Origin: CBEUVQ01 sp965546615
Lineage (GTDB): Bacteria; Bacillota; Desulfotomaculia; Desulfotomaculales; Desulfohalotomaculaceae
NCBI GenBank assembly: GCA_965546615.1
Contig: CBEUVQ010000019.1
Span: forward strand, 1-42,743
DNA: 42,743 nucleotides
Reading direction: 5' to 3'
Shown: positions 8,868 to 15,254 of the stretch, piece after piece
Numbering within the stretch: the first letter of the stretch is position 1
Layout of the letters: the number at the start of each line of letters is the position of its first letter
Translations under genes and position numbers: made by a program
The notes under the pieces: model-generated
Databases searched by the model: none
Seen by the model: only the letters and a program-made list of their open reading frames with translations
Told to the model about the DNA's origin: nothing

Positions 8868-9278
8868 CTATTCAGTATAGGCAACAGCCTGTTCAGGACA
8901 ATGTTTTACACACTGCGGTTCACCGCCGCACAGGTCACAAATTAATACATATCTTTCAACAGGATGTTTTTTAATTGCGTGATACGGGCAGGCCCTAATG
9001 CACTTGCCGCAGGCAATGCATTTTTCTTCATTCACAATTACTGCTCCGGTCTCAGTATCTTTGCTGAGTGCCTTAATTTTCTCGGGGCAGGCATTAATAC
9101 AATGCTGATCTGAACACTGCCGGCAAACCATCGGATAATCCATCAGTTCATCGTGATTTCTGACAACACTTATTCTGGCCTTTTTCGGGTTTACAACATT
9201 AAAGTGATAAATACTGCACCATTGTTCGCAAATTCTGCAACCAACACACTTTTCAGCATGTACACTGATCCTTTTCAC
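8868..9278 (-). CDS. Four-cluster ferredoxin subunit of the aldehyde oxidoreductase
   Basis: This 136-residue protein has sixteen cysteines in four ferredoxin-like groups: CVGCRICEQWC at 11-21, a CRQCSDQHC group, CIACGKCIRAC and CDLCGGEPQC. That is enough for four [4Fe-4S] clusters. Such proteins accompany AOR-type tungsten enzymes and DMSO-reductase-like enzymes as electron-transfer subunits. It starts at GTG 9278 behind GGAG and ends 13 nt before the AOR start, so the two form a transcriptional and probably physical pair. It would carry electrons from the tungsten site to soluble ferredoxin or a further partner. Confidence 0.9.
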   Translation of the reverse strand: MKRISVHAEKCVGCRICEQWCSIYHFNVVNPKKARISVVRNHDELMDYPMVCRQCSDQHCINACPEKIKALSKDTETGAVIVNEEKCIACGKCIRACPYHAIKKHPVERYVLICDLCGGEPQCVKHCPEQAVAYTE

Positions 9279-9405
9279 TAAAACTCCGCCCTTTCATAAA
9301 AGATATTTGCGACCGGGATTATCAGCATAATAATTACGGCAGAACATCTGCAAAAAGTATTGGTTTGCCAAGCTGCCACAATTACCAGAATGACAGCCTA
9401 ATACA

Positions 9406-9442
9406 GTTTATACGAGGGGGGAATCTCCCCCCTCATATAAAC
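9406..9442 (-). promoter_or_regulatory. Strong hairpin at the end of the beta-hydroxyacid dehydrogenase gene
   Basis: GTTTATA and GAGGGGGG on one side pair with CCCCCCTC and TATAAAC on the other around a five-base loop, with one mismatch. On the minus strand the hairpin begins at the dehydrogenase stop codon and has no U-run after it. It may trim or attenuate the transcript before the ferredoxin-AOR genes. The remaining 127 nt to the ferredoxin start holds no convincing promoter that I can see. Confidence 0.6.
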
Positions 9443-10299
9443 TAAAGCACTTTATATACCGCATTGCAGTCTTCTTTTCCATAGCCCTGTTTCTCTGCTT
9501 TTTCATAGAAAGACTTTGCTAATTTTGTAAAACGGGCATCATACCCCCAGTTATCCGCCATTTCGCAGCCAAGGCGAACATCTTTCAGTGCCAGGCTGAC
9601 ACCAAACCGGTTGGCAAAATCATTATTAATAACCCAAGGTCCGCGTACTTGAAGTTGGAAAGAGTCAGCACCTGTATCCGCCAGCAGTTCAATCAGTAAT
9701 TTGGCATCAATACCTGCCTTTTCACCAATTCTCATTCCTTCAGCCAGTACAGCCATGTTGGTCATACCGATCATATTACTGATTAACTTAAAAGCATAGG
9801 CTTGTTCCACATCGCCCATATAATAAACAGGATTACCAACAATCTTTAATGTGTCGGACATTTTTTCGTAAGTTTCTTTTAGACCACCGGCAAAAATCGG
9901 CTGTTCAGCCTTTTCTGCCTGAGCAGGCCCTTTGCCAAGGGGACAGGCTAAAAAGCCTATGCCTTTATCAGCTGCAAAATCAGCCAATTTCCTGCCTGTT
10001 TGGGGGTCAATTGTGCTTACGTCAATATAAACAGCGCCTTTTTTCATTTTGCTTAACAGCCCGTTTTCTCCCAACATGGTTTCTTCAATATGTTTGGGAA
10101 GCGGCAGGCTGGTAAATACTACATCGCAATCAGCTAATTCATCAGGGCTTTTGGCTGCTTTACCTGTAGTACCGGCTGCCAGCGTACGGTTAATTGCCTC
10201 TTCGCTTAAATCAAAAACAGTCACATCTTTACCTGCTCTGATTAAGTTGCGTGCCAGCGGGCCGCCCATTAGCCCCAATCCTATATAGCCGTATTTCAT
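9442..10299 (-). CDS. NAD-dependent beta-hydroxyacid dehydrogenase family protein, atypical substrate loop
   Basis: This 285-residue protein belongs to the 3-hydroxyisobutyrate / tartronate-semialdehyde / sulfolactaldehyde reductase family. The N-terminal GLGLMGGPLARNL is the dinucleotide motif, and an acidic residue after the second strand (VFDLS) favours NAD over NADP. The catalytic lysine is in AFKLISNMIG. The substrate loop usually reads (D/E)APVSGG but here reads ACPLGKGPAQAE, so the substrate is probably not a standard 3-hydroxyacid. The ATG at 10299 is chosen because GTGAGGGG precedes it by 7 nt. A longer frame from GTG 10314 lacks a ribosome site. The gene follows a sigma-54 promoter with a leader of about 290 nt and precedes ferredoxin and AOR. 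Confidence 0.85.
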   Translation of the reverse strand: MKYGYIGLGLMGGPLARNLIRAGKDVTVFDLSEEAINRTLAAGTTGKAAKSPDELADCDVVFTSLPLPKHIEETMLGENGLLSKMKKGAVYIDVSTIDPQTGRKLADFAADKGIGFLACPLGKGPAQAEKAEQPIFAGGLKETYEKMSDTLKIVGNPVYYMGDVEQAYAFKLISNMIGMTNMAVLAEGMRIGEKAGIDAKLLIELLADTGADSFQLQVRGPWVINNDFANRFGVSLALKDVRLGCEMADNWGYDARFTKLAKSFYEKAEKQGYGKEDCNAVYKVL

Positions 10300-10597
10300 A
10301 ATCAATCCCCTCACTTCATTAATTTTTTAAAGAAAATTTGATTTGACTTTCCAGCAAACTATTAGACGTTATTTTTCTAATATTTACCAAAAGCAATTTA
10401 GGCATAATCGTCGGCTTATTCAATTCCGCTAACAATGCGTCAATCATAGGCAATTTTCAGAGCTAAAACTCATTTTTTATCATCGCTTTAACACACTGCT
10501 CACAATGCACTGAGCATTTGAACATTGAGTGTATTTAAGTAATTATCCTGCTGCCGTTTTTGTGGTGCGCACCTGTGTATATTGCCTATACAGTAGT

Positions 10598-10613
10598 AGC
10601 AAAATCAATGCCA
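10598..10613 (-). promoter_or_regulatory. Sigma-54 (-24/-12) promoter for the dehydrogenase-ferredoxin-AOR operon
   Basis: The minus strand reads TGGCATTGATTTTGCT. It has the invariant GG and GC with exactly 10 nt between them, and matches TGGCAC-N5-TTGC at nearly all positions. It faces the dehydrogenase gene. A PAS-AAA+-Fis activator is encoded in the same cluster. Confidence 0.75.
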
Positions 10614-10660
10614 ACAAAAAACACTGCTTTATCTGCCAAAATTGTAATACACCGACCTTG

Positions 10661-10680
10661 TTGTCGCATTATTGCATCAT
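10661..10680. promoter_or_regulatory. Upstream activator motif (copy 1)
   Basis: TTGTCGCATTATTGCATCAT lies about 73-92 nt upstream of the predicted sigma-54 start. Its first 16 bases match the copies at 15116 and 15208-15227 (minus) except for two central positions. It is a loose dyad of the form TTGyyGCA-N4-TGCrrCAA, as expected for a Fis-type enhancer site. Confidence 0.6.
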
Positions 10681-10695
10681 TTACCCGCTAAATTA

Positions 10696-10711
10696 CTGCT
10701 GCATTTTTGCG
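10696..10711. promoter_or_regulatory. Weaker upstream activator-like motif
   Basis: CTGCTGCATTTTTGCG aligns with the core of the motif GCATTTTTGC found at 15121-15130 but differs in the left half. It lies 15 nt beyond copy 1, so paired binding of an activator is possible. Confidence 0.3.
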
Positions 10712-10800
10712 AATTGTTGCTAAACGGAAACATATTCGCCTCTCATTAATTCTGCCACTGTTAAATTCTTTTTTCTTAAAGCACAAAAACGCCGCGCTTT

Positions 10801-12087
10801 TTAACCAACACCCAAAAGATTGGGCAGCCATAAAACAATTTGCGGGAAACGGGCCACCAGCAATATGCAGACTATCAGGGCCAGCACATAAGGAATGGCA
10901 GCTTTTGCTAATTTCTCCAAACTCAAATTGGTTAATCCCATTGCCACAAAAAGATTTACCCCTAAAGGCGGTGTCAGCATTGCAACTTCGTTGGTCATAA
11001 CCAAGAAAATACCAAAATGAATGGGATTAATGCCAAGCTGATGCAGCAAAGGCAGCACAATCGGGGTTATAATTGTGATAGTAGCCAGTGTTTCCATGAA
11101 CATCCCCAGAAAGAACAAAAAAACACCAATCAAACACATTACAAGAAACGGGTCTGTACTTATCGATGTCATCATTTCTGTTAAACGCTGCGGCACATGA
11201 TACATAGTAATAAATCTACCAAACAGCAGAGATACACCTACCACTATCAATACCACACCGGTAGTTGTGCTGGTCAATACAAGTGATTCCCACATTTCTT
11301 TTAATTTGATCTTACGATTGATAACTGCACCCACAAAAAACGCATATACAATGGCTATCATGGAAGCTTCCACCGGCGTGAAAATACCGGCATAGATACC
11401 TCCCAAAATAATTACCGGTGCCAGCAAAGCCCAAATACTTTGCCAAACAACCTTCACAGCTTCCTGAAAGCTGACTTTTTCGGCACTGCCTTTATAGCCG
11501 CGCCTTCTGGCCAGAAAATAAACTGTCAGCATTAAAACGGTGCCTACCAAAGCTCCGGGAACCAAACCGGCCATAAACATGCCGGAAACCGACACGTTTG
11601 CCAAAACACCGTAAACAATCATCGGATTACTGGGAGGAATAAGTATCCCCAGCGTACCTCCGGTAGCTGTAACAGCCGCCGCATAATCCTTATCGTACCC
11701 CCGTCTGAGCATCGAAGGGATCATCAAAGCACCCATTGCCGCTACAGTGCTGGGACCGGATCCAATCATCGCTGCAAAAAACATACAGCCGAGAATGGTA
11801 ACCAAACCCAATCCACCCCGCACACGCCCTACAAAAAGCGAGGCAACATTTACGATTTGCTGCGCCATACCGCCCTTTTCCATCAAAGCCCCGGCCAAAA
11901 TAAAAGCAGGTACCGCAATCAATGTAAACATTTCTGAAATTTTATAAAGATCTAAAGGAATAATTGACAAAGGAATATCCGTTGCTATTAAAGCAACAAA
12001 GGTGGCAATTCCCAGTGCTACAAATACCGGAATACCCAAAAATAAGGCCAAAAAAAGCATTAACCAAATGCCGACATCCAAACTCAT
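10801..12087 (-). CDS. dctM: TRAP transporter large permease DctM (system 2)
   Basis: This 428-residue multi-helix permease is closely similar to the system-1 copy at 948-2240, with GSGPSTVAAMGALMIP, GGTLGILIPPSNPMIVYG and LTPPLGVNLF. It imports the substrate delivered by the lipoprotein at 12666-13724. Its ATG overlaps the dctQ stop by one base (TAATG), so the two are translationally coupled. The near-identical architecture of the two systems suggests duplication and divergence within one pathway, with different or sequential substrates. Confidence 0.95.
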   Translation of the reverse strand: MSLDVGIWLMLFLALFLGIPVFVALGIATFVALIATDIPLSIIPLDLYKISEMFTLIAVPAFILAGALMEKGGMAQQIVNVASLFVGRVRGGLGLVTILGCMFFAAMIGSGPSTVAAMGALMIPSMLRRGYDKDYAAAVTATGGTLGILIPPSNPMIVYGVLANVSVSGMFMAGLVPGALVGTVLMLTVYFLARRRGYKGSAEKVSFQEAVKVVWQSIWALLAPVIILGGIYAGIFTPVEASMIAIVYAFFVGAVINRKIKLKEMWESLVLTSTTTGVVLIVVGVSLLFGRFITMYHVPQRLTEMMTSISTDPFLVMCLIGVFLFFLGMFMETLATITIITPIVLPLLHQLGINPIHFGIFLVMTNEVAMLTPPLGVNLFVAMGLTNLSLEKLAKAAIPYVLALIVCILLVARFPQIVLWLPNLLGVG

Positions 12088-12596
12088 TAGAATTCCTCCC
12101 CGTCGTAAGCTATTTGTTCCAATTGCCCGGCCCGGTACAATTTATAATACCGTTCTATTATCCTAAAGCATTGCAACAAGAATGCTATGGGGATTACCGC
12201 AAATACATATTTCAAATCCCAACCCAAAACTGCCGATATCAGCGGAAATTCATTCATAGATTGGAATAATAAAAATCCCTGCCAAATAACAACAACATTA
12301 AACACCAGCCAAATCATATCCGCAAACATAATAAAATATTTGCGCCAGTGCTGGGGAAACAGCTTAAATTGAGCTGTCACCCGAACATGGCGGCCTTTTT
12401 TAGCTGCCAAACTGGTAGCCATGTATACCGTAATTAAAAAAGCCATCCGGGACAGTTCTTCAGAAGAGGCAATTGCTTTGCCAAATAAGAAGCGGGAAAA
12501 AACTTGAGTAGACATAAGAATTACGACGGCCAACAGAAAGGATGCGCATATTATTTCTTCGAAATTATCGTATATCCATTTCAAGCGTTCTTTCAT
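12087..12596 (-). CDS. dctQ: TRAP transporter small permease DctQ (system 2)
   Basis: This 169-residue small membrane subunit has four predicted helices. The DctQ signature lies around SSEELSRMAFLITVYMA and AAKKGRHVRVT. It starts at an ATG with an excellent AAGGAGG site and is separated from dctP by a 17-bp perfect hairpin. Order and sizes match system 1. Confidence 0.92.
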   Translation of the reverse strand: MKERLKWIYDNFEEIICASFLLAVVILMSTQVFSRFLFGKAIASSEELSRMAFLITVYMATSLAAKKGRHVRVTAQFKLFPQHWRKYFIMFADMIWLVFNVVVIWQGFLLFQSMNEFPLISAVLGWDLKYVFAVIPIAFLLQCFRIIERYYKLYRAGQLEQIAYDGEEF

Positions 12597-12611
12597 TTGC
12601 TTACCTCCTTG

Positions 12612-12655
12612 ATAACATAACGGGCTACATAATCTCGGGTAGCCCGTTATGTTAT
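12612..12655 (-). promoter_or_regulatory. Intercistronic hairpin between dctP and dctQ (system 2)
   Basis: ATAACATAACGGGCTAC and its exact complement form a 17-bp perfect stem with a 10-nt loop. No U-run follows on the minus strand. It sits in the same position as the hairpin of system 1 but has an unrelated sequence. This supports a role in setting the binding-protein to permease ratio. Confidence 0.75.
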
Positions 12656-12665
12656 TAGTAAACTG

Positions 12666-13724
12666 CTATTTAGGCATTTCTCTACCAAGGATTTGCATAG
12701 CTTTTTCTACCAGTTCAGTGCCGCCAATTGTATCGTAAAACTCCGGCCAAATGGCCATGGCCCGTTTTTGCCATTCTTCTTCATCTTTCGGCGCTCCTAA
12801 GTATTCCATACCGTTTTTAGTCAGATTATCCAATGCATTTTTCTCCAGCTCCTGAATAAATTCCCGTTCAGCCAAGGCAGTATCTCTGCCCGCTTTAATC
12901 AGCGCCTCTCTGATATCTTCCGGCAAGCTCTGCAGCCATTTTTCCTGCACTACCACCGGTCCAATCCACATTTTGTAGTGAATGTCGGTAATATATTTTT
13001 GGTTGGCTTCGTAAAACTTCATAGAGTTATTAACTGTATGCGGGTTTTCTTGTCCGTCAACCAGCCCCTGCTGCAGAGCGGTAAAGGTTTCATCCCAAGC
13101 AACCGGCACCGGTTCACAACCCCAAGATTTAAAAGCACCCAGCATCATCGGATTCTGCGGAACACGAATTTTTAATCCCTGCAGGTCGTCAAGAGTGGTC
13201 ACCGGCTTTTTAGAGTTTGTCAGTGTGCGGAAACCCTGTTCAAACCAAATAAGAGCACGCGTTCCGGATTCTTCAATCATCTTTTCATTTAAGTCATCCC
13301 AAATACCGTCCATTACCTTATAAGCCTCTTCACGGCTTATAAACATATAAGGCAGATCGTAAATACCTACCGAAGGTGCAAATACCGCAGCATTATTGCC
13401 TGCTAAAGAAGTTGCTTGAACAACACCGTTTTGCACATCCTGAAAACCCCGCTGTTCGCTGCCCAGCTGACCACCGGGGAAAATTTGAACATCTACACGG
13501 TTATCGGTATATTTTTCTGCCAATTCCTCAAACTTAAGCGCCACCCATTGATGGGGATCAGAAGGATCTGTGCCAACCCCATGGGTGTACTTAATAATAA
13601 TTTTGTCTTCACTGCCACCGCCACCCTGAGATTGCGCAGAATTTTCATCAGAACCACCACATCCGCTGAGCATTAACATTAGCGAAATCGCCATCAAAGA
13701 TAATAGAAAATTTAATTTTTTCAT
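12666..13724 (-). CDS. dctP: TRAP transporter substrate-binding lipoprotein DctP (system 2)
   Basis: This 352-residue lipoprotein has lipobox LSGC after a short hydrophobic signal. Family motifs are GGQLGSEQRG, GLKIRVPQN and WDETFTALQQGLVDGQENP. It resembles the system-1 DctP but differs in ligand-lining segments: PHTVNNSMKFYEANQ replaces PYTSIYQSKMYEVQD, and KMWIGPV replaces KLWLGNI. The two may therefore bind related but distinct ligands. An upstream in-frame TTG at 13733 overlaps the ribosome site. The ATG at 13724 lies 9 nt after GGAGG and is preferred. It probably shares the sigma-54 transcript of the gene at 13855-15003. Confidence 0.93.
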   Translation of the reverse strand: MKKLNFLLSLMAISLMLMLSGCGGSDENSAQSQGGGGSEDKIIIKYTHGVGTDPSDPHQWVALKFEELAEKYTDNRVDVQIFPGGQLGSEQRGFQDVQNGVVQATSLAGNNAAVFAPSVGIYDLPYMFISREEAYKVMDGIWDDLNEKMIEESGTRALIWFEQGFRTLTNSKKPVTTLDDLQGLKIRVPQNPMMLGAFKSWGCEPVPVAWDETFTALQQGLVDGQENPHTVNNSMKFYEANQKYITDIHYKMWIGPVVVQEKWLQSLPEDIREALIKAGRDTALAEREFIQELEKNALDNLTKNGMEYLGAPKDEEEWQKRAMAIWPEFYDTIGGTELVEKAMQILGREMPK

Positions 13725-13854
13725 GAAACTCAACCTCCTCTTTTATCATGTTGTAATTACCCGCCTTGTACTTACTTAACTATTAACCCTGGTCAGGCCA
13801 CCCCCTTCCTGCAGATCAAAACCATCAAACCGGATTGAAAAGCAGCTTCGGTTT

Positions 13855-15003
13855 TTAAAACACTGTCTGATAAAATTCAACCACATCCTGCAAAACTGTT
13901 TCGCGAGGATTTGTTTTTACATCGTCACTTTCCATCACTTCTCGGGCCATTTGTTCAATATCTTCTGTCGTTATTGCCACATCCGGCAGATGATCCGGTA
14001 TTCCTATATCTCCCGCCAACTTACGCACTGCCTCCACCGCTTTCTGAGAAGCTTCAGCCAAAGGAAGATTACTCACATTTTCACCGAAAACTTTCGCAAT
14101 GTTTATATATTTTTTCGGCGAAGCCATTGCGTTAAATTCCATCACTTTTGGCAAAACAACCGCACAAGCAATTCCGTGGTGCATATCAAAATGACCGGTC
14201 AATGAATTAGCCATGGCATATACAATACCCCGACCGGCATTAGCCGACCCCATAGCGGAATATAAACAGGCATTCTGCATGGCGGTTGCCGCCTCCAAAT
14301 CTTTTCTGTTGGCAATAAATCTCCGCAGATACTTGGCCACCAGTTGAACAGACTTGAGATTAAGTAAATCAGTTAATTCTGATGCTCCCAAAGAAATATA
14401 GCCTTCCACCGCATTTGCCAGCGTAACCATGCCGGTAGCAGCAGCAACATTTGCGGGCAGCGTCTGCAGCATCACCGGATCCAATATTGCCACTTTCGGT
14501 TTTTGCAAAGGGGAGCTGAAAGCAATCTTAGTATTGTTGCGCTTATCCGCAATAACTGCTTTACTTAAAATTTCTGCCCCTGTACCGGCAGTTGTCGGAA
14601 CGGCAATGATCACCGGTGCAGCACTGCCGGAACCAGGTAAATCAGGTGCAGTTGTACTCACTTTGGCGCAAATAGCTTTGGCGGCATCAATTACACTCCC
14701 CCCGCCAACGGCTACCAACACATCGCACTGTTCATTTCGATAAATTTTCATACCGTTTTCAATATTCTCTATATTCGGATTACTCTCAACCTGATCAAAA
14801 ATAACATAGGCAAGGTTCTCTCCGCTTAACGATATGAGAATGTCCACCAGCAAGCCGGCTTCGGGAATTCCTTTATCCGTACAGACAAAAACTACTTTTC
14901 CTCCAAGTTTTTTAACTTCTTGTCCAACAGTTTTTCTGGCACCCAAACCGCTGATTATTTTAGGCATTGTTGCAAAAGAATATATTTGACCAACGATACC
15001 CAT
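13855..15003 (-). CDS. Iron-containing alcohol dehydrogenase family protein lacking most metal ligands
   Basis: This 382-residue protein has the family fold: GGGSVIDAAKAI for NAD binding, PTTAGTGAE, and MHHGIACAVVLP. The usual metal-ligand positions are altered. The normal ATGMDALTHAIE reads ATGMVTLANAVE (Asp to Val, His to Asn). The normal AMAHxLG reads AMANSLTG (His to Asn). Only the last histidine, in MHHG, remains. Standard iron-dependent alcohol oxidation is therefore doubtful. A frame opening at TTG 15039 falls at the predicted transcription start of the sigma-54 promoter. The ATG at 15003 after CAGGGG is chosen, and its spacing is rather short. The gene heads the transcript that includes TRAP system 2. 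Confidence 0.82.
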   Translation of the reverse strand: MGIVGQIYSFATMPKIISGLGARKTVGQEVKKLGGKVVFVCTDKGIPEAGLLVDILISLSGENLAYVIFDQVESNPNIENIENGMKIYRNEQCDVLVAVGGGSVIDAAKAICAKVSTTAPDLPGSGSAAPVIIAVPTTAGTGAEILSKAVIADKRNNTKIAFSSPLQKPKVAILDPVMLQTLPANVAAATGMVTLANAVEGYISLGASELTDLLNLKSVQLVAKYLRRFIANRKDLEAATAMQNACLYSAMGSANAGRGIVYAMANSLTGHFDMHHGIACAVVLPKVMEFNAMASPKKYINIAKVFGENVSNLPLAEASQKAVEAVRKLAGDIGIPDHLPDVAITTEDIEQMAREVMESDDVKTNPRETVLQDVVEFYQTVF

Positions 15004-15049
15004 CAACCCCTGACTATATAATTGTGTTAGTGAACTCAATTACTAATTT

Positions 15050-15065
15050 TGCAAGATTTATGCCA
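15050..15065 (-). promoter_or_regulatory. Sigma-54 (-24/-12) promoter for the dehydrogenase-TRAP operon
   Basis: The minus strand reads TGGCATAAATCTTGCA. GG and GC are separated by exactly 10 nt, and the flanks match the TGGCAC/TTGCW consensus. The expected start is near 15039. It faces the iron-ADH-family gene and TRAP system 2. Confidence 0.8.
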
Positions 15066-15115
15066 AAACATAGTTGTCGAATTTTCTAAGATTTTTGACT
15101 ATACTGTTTTTGGTT

Positions 15116-15135
15116 TTGTCGCATTTTTGCAGCAA
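15116..15135. promoter_or_regulatory. Upstream activator motif (copy 2)
   Basis: TTGTCGCATTTTTGCAGCAA is the most symmetric copy: TTGTCGCA and TGCAGCAA are imperfect inverted halves around TTTT. It lies about 77-96 nt upstream of the predicted start, nearly the same distance as copy 1 from its promoter. Confidence 0.62.
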
Positions 15136-15200
15136 AAGCAGCGCCGCCGGTTTTGTCAAAACAGCGTTAGCGCTTTACTGCAAAAGGTTTTTAAAAAAAC

Positions 15201-15254
15201 AAAAAAGTTATTGCAGCAATGCGACAACTGTCTCATTGCTGCAATAACTTTTTT
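15201..15254 (-). terminator. Terminator of the sigma-54 activator gene
   Basis: Two 21-nt arms (15201-15221 and 15234-15254) are perfectly complementary with a 12-nt loop. On the minus strand the 3' arm ends in CTTTTTT and is followed by GTTTTTTT. The hairpin overlaps the stop codon of the activator gene. One arm and the loop contain copy 3 of the upstream activator motif. Confidence 0.9.
15208..15227. promoter_or_regulatory. Upstream activator motif (copy 3), inside the terminator
   Basis: On the minus strand this reads TTGTCGCATTGCTGCAATAA, sharing TTGTCGCATT..TGCA with copies 1 and 2. It is about 170-190 nt upstream of the predicted start at 15039. Because it overlaps a hairpin stem, its right half may be constrained by the stem and not by protein binding. 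Confidence 0.45.

Larger units (their letters stand above)
10315..10800 (-). other. 486-nt gene-free regulatory region
   Basis: This gap between dctM (system 2) and the beta-hydroxyacid dehydrogenase holds no convincing protein gene. It contains a sigma-54 promoter and two upstream activator motifs, listed separately. The roughly 290-nt untranslated leader between the promoter and the dehydrogenase is unexplained. It contains only a 42-codon ORF without a ribosome site. Confidence 0.6.

Noticed and set aside
9340..9390. GC/CC pairs resembling a -12/-24 promoter before the ferredoxin gene
   Set aside because: Spacing between the dinucleotides is not 10 nt and the flanks do not match.
10319..10447. 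A 42-codon minus-strand ORF in the leader of the beta-hydroxyacid dehydrogenase gene
   Set aside because: It has an ATG and TAA but no ribosome site, and its composition looks like ordinary AT-rich leader sequence. It was kept only as part of the gene-free region.
13734..13854. Sigma-54 promoter directly before dctP (system 2)
   Set aside because: The best candidate has 9 nt between GC and CC and lacks the TGGCA and TTGC flanks. The weak hairpin in this gap also lacks a U-run, so dctP is better placed on the upstream transcript.
15004..15039. TTG 15039 as the start of the iron-ADH-family gene
   Set aside because: It coincides with the transcription start expected from the sigma-54 promoter, leaving no leader for a ribosome site.
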